The notes under the pieces were generated by a model that was not told the origin of the DNA, ran no database searches, and was given only the letters and a program-made list of their open reading frames with translations. Positions 28,589 through 37,421 of a stretch of 61,905 bases of DNA are shown piece after piece; the first letter of the stretch is position 1, and each line of letters starts with the position of its first letter. Where the stretch lies: NCBI RefSeq assembly GCF_001854765.1, contig NZ_LJJE01000119.1, forward strand, positions 1 through 61,905, written 5' to 3'. Source of the DNA: Vibrio sonorensis (GTDB lineage: Bacteria > Pseudomonadota > Gammaproteobacteria > Enterobacterales > Vibrionaceae). The translations under genes were made by a program, and so were the position numbers.

Positions 28589-29008
28589 TTAAAAAACCAC
28601 GCCAGACAATAAAATTACGTTCGCGTAAGGTGTACATTCACCTGTTCTGATCACAGCCTTACTGCTTGCCGTTCTCTGTTTAAACGCTTCATGACTGATA
28701 TAGGTGATTGGAATTTCTTTTCCAGTTTCTTCGCGTTCTTTTTCAAGGCGTGCAAGCAGTAACTGGTGCAGCTCTGGGCTAACTGATTGAAACTCTTCTG
28801 CCAAAACCACGCCTTCTATTTGCGCTTCCTTTAGCCACACATCCACCGTTTGTATAAAACTGGGTACACCGTGAGTAAGTGCAAGATCTATTCGATCAAC
28901 ACCAGTGGGCACAGGTAATCCAGAGTCACAAATCGTCACTTCATCGGTGTGACCTAACGTTGCAGCCAGATAAGACATTTCGGGTTGAAGTAAGGTACTT
29001 TTTTTCAT
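28589..29008 (-). CDS. rbsD: D-ribose pyranase
   Basis: 139 residues. Interconverts the beta-pyran and beta-furan forms of ribose so that RbsK can use it. N-terminal MKKSTLLQPEMSYLAATLGHTD (first 20 residues shown in part) carries the catalytic His, and the C-terminus has VIRTGECTPYANVILLSGV. First gene of the rbsDACBKR operon, same order as in E. coli. Confidence 0.93.
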   Translation of the reverse strand: MKKSTLLQPEMSYLAATLGHTDEVTICDSGLPVPTGVDRIDLALTHGVPSFIQTVDVWLKEAQIEGVVLAEEFQSVSPELHQLLLARLEKEREETGKEIPITYISHEAFKQRTASSKAVIRTGECTPYANVILLSGVVF

Positions 29009-29071
29009 TTTTAGAGCCTTCAGAAAATCACGTTAAGAATCCATGCGCGTTTGTAGTTGTACAAAAAACAC

Positions 29072-29091
29072 TCATCGAAACGTTTCGATGA
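29072..29091. promoter_or_regulatory. RbsR operator, perfect 20-bp palindrome
   Basis: TCATCGAAACGTTTCGATGA is fully self-complementary and contains the central CG core typical of LacI-family sites. It lies 64 nt upstream of rbsD, in the promoter region, and is the obvious binding site for RbsR. Confidence 0.82.
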
Positions 29092-29187
29092 AATGATAAA
29101 ACGAAAAATGAGTTTGGCGAGTAGGTAGGAAATAGACTGTGATTAAGATCGGTAAAGCCTGACAACCAGCATAGCAAATAAAGACTG

Positions 29188-29279
29188 CGATCACATTAAT
29201 CCGAGAAATGATTGAGAAAGCTAATATTAAGCACTTCCACTCACTACAAAAATGTTAGCCTCAAGAATAACACGTCATT
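29188..29279 (+). promoter_or_regulatory. Promoter region shared with uhpT (copy 1)
   Basis: Upstream of the small lipoprotein gene. Contains CGATCACATTAA (29188-29199; reverse strand TTAATGTGATCG, a CRP-like half site) and, 66 nt on, a 26-nt box (29254-29279) beginning GTTAGCCTC and ending AACACGTCATT. The same two elements occur at nearly the same spacing before uhpT. Confidence 0.5.
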
Positions 29280-29318
29280 CCGTAACAGAATTTTGTTAGA
29301 ACTCGATGGGATTTGAAT

Positions 29319-29474
29319 ATGAAAAAACTCGCGTTGTTATCGCTTATCAGCTTTGTGCTTATCGGTTGTACAGAAGTGGGCAGTGAGGCGTGGTGTGAAG
29401 ACATGAAAGAGACGCCAAAAGGCGAATGGACGTTAGACGACACCAAGGGCTTTGCTAAGCACTGTATCTTGTAA
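29319..29474 (+). CDS. Small lipoprotein, DUF3012-like
   Basis: 51 residues, easily overlooked because of its size. The signal peptide with lipobox LIGC puts the lipid-modified Cys at residue 17. The mature part has two more cysteines and the phrase WCEDMKETPKGEWTLDD, which I associate with DUF3012. Probably anchored in a membrane facing the periplasm. It lies between rbsD and nagE on the opposite strand. Role unknown. Confidence 0.75.
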   Translation: MKKLALLSLISFVLIGCTEVGSEAWCEDMKETPKGEWTLDDTKGFAKHCIL

Positions 29475-29523
29475 AACAGAAGTGCAGAGATACTGACTAG
29501 GCATCACGCACTTCTAGGGGGAT

Positions 29524-29547
29524 GGTGGCGCAGGTGAATACGCCACC
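29524..29547 (-). terminator. Hairpin between the lipoprotein gene and nagE
   Basis: Stem GGTGGCG/CGCCACC with a 10-nt loop, placed between convergent genes. Only short A/T runs flank it, so it is a moderate terminator candidate for either direction. Confidence 0.55.
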
Positions 29548-29553
29548 AAAATT

Positions 29554-31011
29554 TTATCTCGCCATGGCCAACTTCATCTGTTCTGCCACTTTGTCTACGG
29601 TACCCAAACCGATAATAACCTGAATGCCTTGTTTTCCAACGGGTACTACTCCAACCGCGCCCAGTTGCATTATTCGACCTTCATCTACCTTTGAAGTATC
29701 TGCAACGGTGAGTCGCAATCTAGTAATACAGTTGTCTATTTCTAACAGGTTCTCCTTGCCACCCAGAGCTTTGATATAGTCGAGAGTGATTTCCCCAACA
29801 TTTTCATTACTAATTTTAGTGTTTTGTGTTTCACCTCGACCTGGTGTTTTCAAGTTGAATTTTACAATCACAAATCGGAACACCGCATAGTAGATAACAA
29901 AGAAAACCAGCCCTTGTGCAATCAGCATATACCATTGTGTCGCCAGTGGGTTTTGGCTCGACAGCACCATGTCTACAAAGCCTGCGGAGAAACCGAACCC
30001 TGCCATCCACTCCATTGAAGCGGCGATGTAAAGTGAAATGCCCGTTAGTACAGCGTGTAGTAAGTACAGCAAGGGCGCTAAGAACATAAAGCTAAACTCT
30101 AACGGTTCGGTAATACCCGTGAAGAAAGAAGCCATCGCCGCCGCCAACATAATCGAGAAAACTTTGTCGCGGTTCGCTTTGTCTGCGCAGTGGTACATTG
30201 CAAGAGCAGCACCCGGAAGGCCGAACATCATAATTGGGAAGAAACCAGCTTGGTACATACCCGTTTTACCCGGAATACCCGTACCATTCGCGATAGACTG
30301 CGCACCACCTAAGAAGTTAGGAATATCATTAATGCCCACAACATCAAACCAAAATACCGGATATAAAGCATGGTGCATACCAATAGTAAGCGTTAACCGA
30401 TTGAAAAATCCAAACAGACCAGCCCCCAACGCTCCCATCGACTCTAGCTTAGTACCAAAGATGATTAATGCATCGTAGATCATTGGCCATATGTAAAGCA
30501 GCACAAATGCCAACCCCATGCCTGCAATTGACGTTAAAATCGGAACAAGGCGTTTACCACTAAAGAATGCCAACGCTTTTGGCAACTCAACACTTGAATA
30601 GCGATTGTAGATTTCTGCCGAAATGATGCCGACAACGATACCTATAAATTGATTGCTTATCTTGCCAAATGCCGCTGGAACTTCGCCACTATCAACCCCT
30701 ATTAGTTGCGCAACGCTAGCCGGAGAAAGCAAAGTTGTGATCACCATAAAACAGATAAAGCCCGCCAATGCTGCCGAACCATTTTTGTCTTTGCTCAACC
30801 CGAATGCGACACCAACGGCGAAAAGAATCGCCATATTATCGATAATTGCGCCGCCCGATTTTATTAAGAATGCGGCTAGCACACTTTCTGCGCCCCAGCC
30901 CACGGGATCCAACCAGTAGCCTATCCCCATTAAAATTGCTGCGGCGGGAAGTGTTGCCACTGGCACCATTAGCGCCTTGCCCACTTTCTGCATGTAACCC
31001 AATACGTTCAT
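29554..31011 (-). CDS. nagE: PTS transporter EIICB, N-acetylglucosamine type (NagE-like)
   Basis: 485 residues. The EIIC membrane domain (about 1-370) has GAALAMYHCADK, TGITEPLEFSFMFLAPLLY and YVVF-type NagE segments. The EIIB domain at the C-terminus carries the phospho-Cys site DNCITRLRLTVAD (Cys near residue 426). There is no EIIA domain, so it would rely on EIIA-Glc. The sequence resembles E. coli NagE more than PtsG or MalX, but the exact amino sugar is inferred. It is divergent from a LysR regulator gene. Confidence 0.85.
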   Translation of the reverse strand: MNVLGYMQKVGKALMVPVATLPAAAILMGIGYWLDPVGWGAESVLAAFLIKSGGAIIDNMAILFAVGVAFGLSKDKNGSAALAGFICFMVITTLLSPASVAQLIGVDSGEVPAAFGKISNQFIGIVVGIISAEIYNRYSSVELPKALAFFSGKRLVPILTSIAGMGLAFVLLYIWPMIYDALIIFGTKLESMGALGAGLFGFFNRLTLTIGMHHALYPVFWFDVVGINDIPNFLGGAQSIANGTGIPGKTGMYQAGFFPIMMFGLPGAALAMYHCADKANRDKVFSIMLAAAMASFFTGITEPLEFSFMFLAPLLYLLHAVLTGISLYIAASMEWMAGFGFSAGFVDMVLSSQNPLATQWYMLIAQGLVFFVIYYAVFRFVIVKFNLKTPGRGETQNTKISNENVGEITLDYIKALGGKENLLEIDNCITRLRLTVADTSKVDEGRIMQLGAVGVVPVGKQGIQVIIGLGTVDKVAEQMKLAMAR

Positions 31012-31119
31012 ATATTCACCAATATGTTGTTTGCTTTTTTGTTCTCTGGAAATACAAGAGATTGGCTCAATTTGACTCCGTTATGGATGTGCAAACAAAC
31101 GAATTAGCTGGTAGGATAA

Positions 31120-31134
31120 ATTAAAATTTTTAAT
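31120..31134. promoter_or_regulatory. AT-rich dyad in the nagE-lysR divergent region
   Basis: ATTAAAA-T-TTTTAAT is a perfect 7-1-7 palindrome 16 nt before the lysR ATG. It lies inside a wider 8-bp inverted repeat TTATGGAT (31081-31088)/ATCCATAA (31133-31140). Its place suggests a site for the LysR protein, but AT-rich dyads also arise by chance. Confidence 0.3.
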
Positions 31135-31150
31135 CCATAAGACCCAACAC

Positions 31151-32053
31151 ATGAATAAACAACAGCTACTAAGAAATCTGCATACCTTCAGTGTTGCGGC
31201 CAAATCACTCAGTTTTACCCATACCGCTAACAAGTTGCATCTAACCCAAGGCGCGGTCAGCCATCGCATTAAAGTCTTAGAACAAGAGTTAGGGTTCAAC
31301 TTGTTTATTCGCGGAACTCGGCAGTTAACGCTAACCAAAGAAGGAGAGAAGTTTAAAAGCACCTTAGATGATTCTTTAAGCGCTATCTTTGGCCAAATTG
31401 AAGAAATAAAAACCGGAGAGCTTCACGGCGAGATCAGCATAGGAGCTTCAACTAGCTTTGCCAATGGCTGGTTGGTGCCAAAGCTTAAGGACTTTAAAGA
31501 GCAGTATCCAAACTTTAACCTCAATATTTTGGTTAAAGAAAATGAAACTGACTTTTACGGCCCTAATCGAACGCTGCTAAACAACCTAGACATAGTCATT
31601 TGCTACGGTGGCGAGCACTATCCCGATATGAAAGCCACTCCCCTTCTAAAACAACAATTTATTCCAGTCTGTTCCCCAGATTACGCCGAAAAATTCAGCC
31701 TATTCGAAGATGGATATGCAGCATTAAAGCAGGTTAATTTTCTTCATTCGTTGGAATCCAACGCGTGGCAACGCTGGATAAAATATATGGATCTTGATGT
31801 CGATCTGTTTAAACAGTTTTATTGCGTCGGGATCCGAGGTTTAGATGTCACGGCAGCGAAACACTCGTTGGGATTGGCATTAGGTCGCTCATACCTTGTA
31901 GAACCACTTCTAGAAAGCGGAGAGCTAGTTTCTCCCTTCCCTTCTATGCCAAGTAGCAAGTTGCACTCCATAGTTGTACCTCTCGGCACTGAGAAAAGAG
32001 CAAAGATACAGATATTTACTAACTGGTTATTAGGGCAAATGAAAGATGGTTAA
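31151..32053 (+). CDS. LysR-family transcriptional regulator (GcvA/DsdC-like)
   Basis: 300 residues. The N-terminal winged helix-turn-helix (about 8-66) has LSFTHTANKLHLTQGAVSHR, a GcvA/DsdC-like recognition helix. The effector domain begins at about residue 95 (GEISIGASTSF). It is divergent from nagE, which it may control. The last 260 bp of the gene are repeated downstream at 33731-33991. Confidence 0.85.
   Translation: MNKQQLLRNLHTFSVAAKSLSFTHTANKLHLTQGAVSHRIKVLEQELGFNLFIRGTRQLTLTKEGEKFKSTLDDSLSAIFGQIEEIKTGELHGEISIGASTSFANGWLVPKLKDFKEQYPNFNLNILVKENETDFYGPNRTLLNNLDIVICYGGEHYPDMKATPLLKQQFIPVCSPDYAEKFSLFEDGYAALKQVNFLHSLESNAWQRWIKYMDLDVDLFKQFYCVGIRGLDVTAAKHSLGLALGRSYLVEPLLESGELVSPFPSMPSSKLHSIVVPLGTEKRAKIQIFTNWLLGQMKDG
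31793..32053 (+). repeat. Direct repeat, original copy: lysR 3' end
   Basis: 261 bp that recur at 33731-33991 (offset 1938 nt) with about seven mismatches by eye, roughly 97% identity, no gaps. The repeat ends exactly at the stop codon; flanks diverge at once beyond it. Confidence 0.92.
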
Positions 32054-32332
32054 AAGTGGTGGCGTTAGTGCATGAATTACATTAAATAGCGGCCTTCCAC
32101 AAAGTCTACCACATTGGATCACCTTCTCTTATCTCAGTTCCTACTGACACCAAACCCCTAAGGTTTTGTTTTTATTAGCAGTAACTTTAGAAGTAACTGT
32201 CCTTTCTATCGTTTTTTATCTATATGGAATTTCTTGTTTCTGTTGGCAAGAGAGAATTCTGTCGACCGATGAGCTGGTTCTAGGAAGAGGGACGTAAATC
32301 GGATGAGTAACTATTAAGGGTGTTAACAATTT
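32054..32332. other. Non-coding spacer after lysR
   Basis: 279 nt between the lysR stop and the first immunity-like gene. No open frame, hairpin terminator or repeat could be supported. Confidence 0.35.
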
Positions 32333-32761
32333 TTAAGTCAACTGTAACTCACCGATGATAGACAAAAATGTTACTAAATCACCTTTTGAGTAATTTTCAA
32401 CTTCATAATTACCGCCTAAAAAAGGATACGGTTGAGGTATATATACCTGTCCTTCCGCAAGCTCTCCAATAGAGTCTCGTAAAACATCAACTTTACTCTC
32501 ACGTAATACATCTTCTCTGATTATTTCATGTGTTAGACAATCACTCTTAAATGAATTTATTCCAAAAAACTGCATTTCACTTAACTCAGGAGGCATAACA
32601 TAAAGTATAGCCAACTGTTTATTTACACTATTCATCAAAAACAGGTCTCCAAAGAAGCTATACCCTAATACCAGATCATAGGCTCCTGATTGACTTGCCC
32701 ATATACCCAGCTCTGACACTGGCTCTGGTACGCTAAACACAACATAGTATTTATGTTTCAT
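32333..32761 (-). CDS. Immunity-like protein, DUF1851/Tdi1 C-terminal-like
   Basis: 142 residues, soluble. The phrase DLVLGYSFFGDLFLMN and the C-terminal run YIPQPYPFLGG followed by NYEVENYSKGDLVTFLSII resemble the DUF1851 domain found at the C-terminus of the type VI immunity protein Tdi1 (recalled pattern, not computed). No toxin gene lies beside it. With the next gene it occupies the segment between the two copies of the lysR 3' end, so it looks like an acquired orphan immunity gene. Confidence 0.55.
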   Translation of the reverse strand: MKHKYYVVFSVPEPVSELGIWASQSGAYDLVLGYSFFGDLFLMNSVNKQLAILYVMPPELSEMQFFGINSFKSDCLTHEIIREDVLRESKVDVLRDSIGELAEGQVYIPQPYPFLGGNYEVENYSKGDLVTFLSIIGELQLT

Positions 32762-32897
32762 AATCTCAGTACTCTACCAAAGATGAAATATTTCGATTCG
32801 AACTAGTACTTATTTTCCGTAATAGAAGGAGTTGAAAGGACAGATGCTCCTTAGTTACAGATGAGTGGCGTTTTATAAAAATATTAGTTTCTAGATT

Positions 32898-33533
32898 TTA
32901 TAGCTTAATCACGATACTCTCGGTACCTTCATACGGCCCCGACAGTTTAGGATATGATTTAATCTTTTTAATCGAATCCAAGTCACCAACGCCTCTCAAT
33001 GCGCAAAAACCTGTGCACCTAGGGTTTTCTTCCTCTCCATATAGAGAAAGGAACCTATAAACAAAAGTACGTAAAACTTCTTTATCTTCGTTATCAATCT
33101 CCATTAAAGGGGGGAATGATAACAGTCGATTTACTGCGCTAACTAGCTTTAAAGATAACAAATAACTGATCTCTGGCTTATTGATTAGATTGCCAAACAA
33201 CTCAATTATTCCTTTAATGGTTTCTTTATTTTTTATGACTCCTAGCAAGGCAAGGACAAATTCTGACGTAGAAAGGTATTCACCTGTTTCTGAACAAACA
33301 TACCTTTTAAGCCCATCGTATCCTTCCTCCAAGTACGCCACAACTACAGTGGCCCAGGTAGCTAGAGGCACTTTGTTTGAGGTTTTAGCCGCAACAACAT
33401 CGTCCCATTGATAATCATCAATGGCTTGTTTTAAAAAAGGAATTGCATCTGTATTCTTAGCAACCGCTAAGTCCACTAAATCTTCAACCTCAAGTAAATG
33501 GTTTTCAGCTTTTAGTTTTAATTCATCAAACAC
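32898..33533 (-). CDS. Hypothetical helical (HEAT-like) protein, possible immunity protein
   Basis: 211 residues, predicted mostly alpha-helical, acidic, without signal or membrane segment. Segments such as VDLAVAKNTDAIPFLKQAID and VLALLGVIKNKETIKGIIEL look like short HEAT-type repeats. Several small helical-repeat proteins serve as immunity proteins to polymorphic toxins, and its partner gene is DUF1851-like, so that role is possible but unproven. It is 136 nt upstream of that gene, on the same strand. Confidence 0.5.
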   Translation of the reverse strand: MFDELKLKAENHLLEVEDLVDLAVAKNTDAIPFLKQAIDDYQWDDVVAAKTSNKVPLATWATVVVAYLEEGYDGLKRYVCSETGEYLSTSEFVLALLGVIKNKETIKGIIELFGNLINKPEISYLLSLKLVSAVNRLLSFPPLMEIDNEDKEVLRTFVYRFLSLYGEEENPRCTGFCALRGVGDLDSIKKIKSYPKLSGPYEGTESIVIKL

Positions 33534-33730
33534 GGTTATTCTCGCCTATCAAGTTCTGATTTCGAAGTCACGAACTATTGTACACTTAGTATCGCGATAT
33601 TTAATAAAACTACCACCTCTTTCTTTAGTGCGCTCTTACTTAATCTTTTAAAGTTGTTTTTCTTATAAAACTAGCTGTTTCAAATTCCTAGGCGTGCCCT
33701 TCATTTTTCTTCCTTAACAATTATACGGAG

Positions 33731-33991
33731 CTTGATATTGATCTGTTTAAACAGTTTTATTGCGTCGGGATCCGAGGTTTAGATGTCACGGCAGCAAAAC
33801 ACTCGTTAGGATTGGCATTAGGTCGCTCATACCTTGTAGAACCACTTCTAGAAAGCGGAGAGCTAGTTTCTCCCTTCCCTTCTATGCCGAGTAGCAAGTT
33901 GCACTCCATAGTTGTACCTGTCGGCACTGAGAAAAGAGCAAAGATACAGATATTTACTAACTGGTTATTAGGGCAAATGAAAGATGGTTAG
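33731..33991 (+). repeat. Direct repeat, second copy: truncated lysR 3' end
   Basis: Repeats 31793-32053 with about seven substitutions. The frame is still open (LFKQFYCVGIRGLDVTAAKH to the same C-terminus, stop TAG in place of TAA) but there is no start codon or N-terminal part. It marks the right boundary of the immunity-gene segment. Confidence 0.92.
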
Positions 33992-34441
33992 ATTTACAAT
34001 AAGCTGTTTAACTCGCACTAAGGAAATAACTATCTAAAAGGCATATTTTATTATCCACAATTTAACTTGATAAGTTTAATTTAATAACTTACAACAAATC
34101 AAATACTTTAAATCAATTACCAACTTAGCATTGTTAACTCGTAAAACTGCAACTCTGCTTACTCATCAATACCTATGAAAGTCTTACTAATTTGATAAAA
34201 ATTATTTATTCACAACATTAATAAAAAGCACTACTAGTTAACATTAACACAACCATTCAACAAATCACTGCCAAGTCTATCATCACCACTAAAAACCAGT
34301 AAATGCGTAATGAACTGTCATATGAACCTTAGTTGTTAAATATTAGACTATTTCTTATGTAATTTAAGATTACTTCGTATAGATATCTGAAAAAAGCTTT
34401 CCAATAATTTATTCAGACCGTTGCTATTTTAGGAAAGTATC
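33992..34441. other. AT-rich 450-nt stretch before the decayed uhpT copy
   Basis: Very AT-rich, no open frame or RNA recognised. AGGAAAG before 34442 is a leftover ribosome-binding site of the decayed gene. Confidence 0.35.
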
Positions 34442-34680
34442 ATGTTAAAGATGCTCAAACAGATACGTCAGCCTTCATCATGTTTACATATTGAACAACC
34501 GAAGAAGGTGAAGTTCAAGTTACCCGTACAAAGCTATCTATTTGTATTAAATAACTATTTCACCATGTACTTCGTTATTAGACACTTAAACGTCGCCCAA
34601 ACAATATGGTTCCGACATTTGGACGTTTCAAGACAGCGTTACGGATGATTGGCATTGGCTTATCTATCCATTATACCACC
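34442..34680 (+). pseudogene. Decayed uhpT paralogue (N-terminal fragment)
   Basis: Begins MLKMLKQIRQPS, against MLKMLKQVRRPT in intact UhpT. It continues with alignable QSYLFVLNNYFTMYFV and HLNVAQ segments, then loses frame; a further MIGIGLSIHYTT matches MIGLGFSITYG of UhpT in another frame. By eye the DNA is only about two-thirds identical to uhpT, so this is an old, non-functional duplicate, older than the nearly identical lysR repeat next to it. Confidence 0.75.
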
Positions 34681-35035
34681 AATAAAAATTATTATCTTGA
34701 TGGGTTGTACATAAATAGCTTGCTGCTCATCACCATTGTCATTTCGGAAATTACATGGTTTTTGGGTTTAAACATAGACAAATAATAAATTGTTCAATTA
34801 ATAATTCATAACCATTAGCTATAAATTCAATAAGATTAAAAATAGCCAAACAATCTTTAAGTAGGAAATACTCTTATATCAGTGTAAGAAAACTCTGAAA
34901 ATAGGAATTAGACATTAAGATAACGATCACATTAAGATGAAATAATATTAATAAAAGTAAATATTATTTACTTGTTATTACAACGTAAGTGTTAGCCTCT
35001 GAATTAACACGTCATTACTCTTTTGAGGAAATATC
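34681..35035. other. 355-nt region holding the uhpT promoter
   Basis: AT-rich. Its right half carries the elements shared with the lipoprotein gene promoter (listed separately). GAGGAA precedes the uhpT ATG. Nothing else recognised. Confidence 0.4.
34924..35016 (+). promoter_or_regulatory. Promoter region shared with the DUF3012-like gene (copy 2)
   Basis: CGATCACATTAA at 34924-34935 is identical to 29188-29199. A 26-nt box at 34991-35016 matches 29254-29279 at 22 positions (GTTAGCCTC at its start and AACACGTCATT at its end are identical). Spacing differs by one nucleotide (67 against 66). The first element reads TTAATGTGATCG on the other strand, a good CRP half site, consistent with catabolite control of uhpT. 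Confidence 0.5.
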
Positions 35036-36415
35036 ATGTTAAAAATGCTCAAACAGGTGCGTCGCCCTACGATAGATGTACCCGTTGAAGAAAGAAAAAA
35101 AATGTGGTTTAAGCCTTTTATGCAATCTTATTTGGTTGTATTTATCGGCTATTTAACCATGTACTTAATCCGTAAAAACTTCAATGTCGCTCAGAACGAT
35201 ATGGTTTCGACATATGGTCTGTCTATGACAGAGTTGGGGATGATTGGCCTTGGCTTCTCTATTACTTATGGCATAGGTAAAACCCTAGTTTCCTATTATG
35301 CCGATGGTAAAAACACTAAGCAGTTTCTGCCGTTTATGCTTATTTTATCGGCCATTTGTATGATTGGCTTTGGTGTCAGTATGGGCGCATCAAGCACTAG
35401 CTTATTTTTGATGATTGCCTTTTATGGCCTGAGTGGCTTTTTTCAAAGTACTGGCGGGCCTTCAAGCTATTCCACGATAACAAAATGGACACCGCGTAAT
35501 AAACGGGGTTCTTATTTAGGTATGTGGAATATGTCACACAACGTTGGCGGTGCCGCTGCCGCTGGTGTGGCTTTGTTTGGGGCCAATGTCTTTTTTGACG
35601 GGCACGTACTCGGTATGTTTATTTTCCCATCAATTGTCGCTTTGATCGTCGGTTTTATAGGCCTTCGCTATGGCAACGACTCACCAGAAGCTTATGGTCT
35701 TGGTACTGCGGAAGAACTGTTTGGGGAGGAAACAAGCGAAGAAGACATGATTGCAGAAGAAGCGCAGATGACAAAGCGTGAAATCTTTATGGAATACATA
35801 CTGAAAAACAAAGTCATCTGGCTGTTGTGCTTTGCCAACATCTTTCTCTACATAGTGCGAATCGGCATTGATCAATGGTCTACCGTATATGCCTATCAAG
35901 AATTGGGATTCTCAAAAGAAGCGGCGATTTCTGGCTTCACTCTATTTGAAGTCGGTGCCCTCGTCGGCACCTTGATGTGGGGGTATCTGTCAGATTTAGC
36001 TAACGGTCGACGCGCCCTCGTGGCTTGCGTTTCTCTATTACTTATCGTTTTTGCTTTAGAGTTTTATCAGCACGCGACTAGCGAGTTTATGTACCTTGGC
36101 TCTTTGTTTGTCTTAGGCTTCTTAGTGTTCGGTCCTCAATTGCTGATTGGTGTTGCCGCTGTTGGATTTGTTCCTAAAAAAGCCATCAGCGTGGCGGATG
36201 GTATTAAAGGCACCTTTGCCTATTTGATAGGTGATAGTTTCGCCAAACTCGGCCTTGGCATGATCGCGGATGGTACACCAATATTTGGGTTAACAGGCTG
36301 GAAAGGAACCTTTGTCGCTCTCGACACTGCGGCTGTTGTTTGCATGGGATTGTTGGTATTTGTTGCAATCGCAGAAGAGAAAAAAATACGGCGAGACGCC
36401 AAAGACGTATCCTAG
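35036..36415 (+). CDS. uhpT: Hexose-phosphate:phosphate antiporter UhpT
   Basis: 459 residues, 12 membrane spans, organophosphate:Pi antiporter family. Near-identical to E. coli UhpT over long stretches, for example KMWFKPFMQSYLVVFIGYLT and FVPKKAI..ADGIKGTFAYL, and with the DSPE.YGLG.AEELFGEE cytoplasmic loop. It imports glucose-6-phosphate and similar sugar phosphates (and fosfomycin) in exchange for phosphate. No uhpABC genes are nearby, so control differs locally from E. coli or is encoded elsewhere. Confidence 0.95.
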   Translation: MLKMLKQVRRPTIDVPVEERKKMWFKPFMQSYLVVFIGYLTMYLIRKNFNVAQNDMVSTYGLSMTELGMIGLGFSITYGIGKTLVSYYADGKNTKQFLPFMLILSAICMIGFGVSMGASSTSLFLMIAFYGLSGFFQSTGGPSSYSTITKWTPRNKRGSYLGMWNMSHNVGGAAAAGVALFGANVFFDGHVLGMFIFPSIVALIVGFIGLRYGNDSPEAYGLGTAEELFGEETSEEDMIAEEAQMTKREIFMEYILKNKVIWLLCFANIFLYIVRIGIDQWSTVYAYQELGFSKEAAISGFTLFEVGALVGTLMWGYLSDLANGRRALVACVSLLLIVFALEFYQHATSEFMYLGSLFVLGFLVFGPQLLIGVAAVGFVPKKAISVADGIKGTFAYLIGDSFAKLGLGMIADGTPIFGLTGWKGTFVALDTAAVVCMGLLVFVAIAEEKKIRRDAKDVS

Positions 36416-36728
36416 TTGATTAACTGAGAATAGTCGGTGAGCTTTTCTCGTCGGCGATAGTTTTTCATTGACCGTTAAGCACACCAATTCGAAAAAGAAT
36501 CTCTGCTAAATCAATACTAATCACGTTCTAATTTTTATGGTCACTCCGTTAGATTGTTAGCTATAACTTCAATCCTCGCACATCGCGAAAGACGAGCGGG
36601 GTGATCATCACTTCATCTATTTCAAACGGCTCTACCCCTAAGGGATCAATAGGTGCAATAGGTGTGTGTCCTTTCAACATCCTATTGAAGCGTCTGCCCT
36701 TTCAGTTTTTTTACTTCTTTGATAAAAC
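36416..36728. other. 313-nt region with a possible remnant reading frame
   Basis: Mostly featureless. A minus-strand open frame of 39 codons (36561-36680) encodes GHTPIAPIDPLGVEPFEIDE and then VMITPLVFRDVRGLKL before a stop. Its composition looks protein-like, but there is no good ribosome-binding site, so it may be the tail of a lost gene. Family not recognised. Confidence 0.3.
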
Positions 36729-37007
36729 TTAAGCGTGTCGAAAACTAAGATCGAGCTGACAACCACAGGCCTTAGCGTACTTCATCAGAGTTTTGACTGT
36801 CGGATTCCCAGTGCCTTTCTCTAATCTGGAAATGTTGGCCTCTTTTGTCCCCATTCGTTCTGCGACCTGTTGCTGAGTCAGTCCCGCCGATTCGCGCATA
36901 GAGAGCAATATGTGGATGAAGTTAAACTCTTCCTCTAGTGCGTCGTATTCTGCTTTAACTTCAGGGTTAGTAAGTGCTTTTTGTTTTAGAGACTTCAAGT
37001 TATTCAT
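36729..37007 (-). CDS. XRE-family antitoxin (HigA-like)
   Basis: 92 residues. The helix-turn-helix at about 40-85 has SAGLTQQQVAERMGTKEANI and SRLEKGTGNPTVKTLMKYA. The gene overlaps the 3' end of the upstream toxin gene by 8 nt, the usual toxin-first order of HigBA systems. It should neutralise the toxin and repress the operon. Confidence 0.85.
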   Translation of the reverse strand: MNNLKSLKQKALTNPEVKAEYDALEEEFNFIHILLSMRESAGLTQQQVAERMGTKEANISRLEKGTGNPTVKTLMKYAKACGCQLDLSFRHA

Positions 37008-37316
37008 TTTTAACCTCTTTCATTCTATCTTTGGCAATTTTCAAGTCTTTCTTAGGTGTCTTTTGACTCTTTTTAATGAAGACATGAAGTACCTTAATCT
37101 GTTTGCCGTCTAGGTAACAGAACAGTCCACGGCCAATTCCTTCTCTCGCTTTAGCTCGGATTTCGAACAGCCCATCACCCATTGATTTAGTGTGTGGTTC
37201 GCCGAGATTTGCTCCGTGTAGTTCCATCAGTTCAAGCATCTTTAACACTCTGGCTTGGGCTTTAGGTAGTGAGTCTAAAACAGCGTCAATGGAGCCATCG
37301 TAATTTCAAAGTTCAA
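37000..37316 (-). pseudogene. RelE/HigB-family toxin (Gp49-like), start region broken by one missing base
   Basis: The open part from 37248 encodes GLFEIRAKAREGIGRGLFCY and KVLHVFIKKSQKTPKKDLKI, diagnostic of the phage Gp49-like/HigB mRNA interferase family. Upstream the same frame encodes YDGSIDAVLDSLPKAQARVL without a start. One added T at about 37303 (gaaattac to gaaatttac) joins it to a TTG start at 37316 with AAGGTGAG before it, giving about 105 residues, the normal family size. Without that repair the protein would be N-terminally short (82 residues). Confidence 0.75.
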
Positions 37317-37421
37317 CTCACCTTTGTGTACTTGTACTCAAAGAAACTTTCTGTGGTTATTCTTACGTATAAAACCTTTATTTTTCAATGGCTAATCTAA
37401 AAAAAACCACTGCGGCACCAC

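Noticed and set aside
31793..33991. Transposon flanked by direct repeats
   Set aside because: No transposase, no terminal inverted repeats, and the repeat is a coding 3' end, so homologous recombination fits better than transposition.
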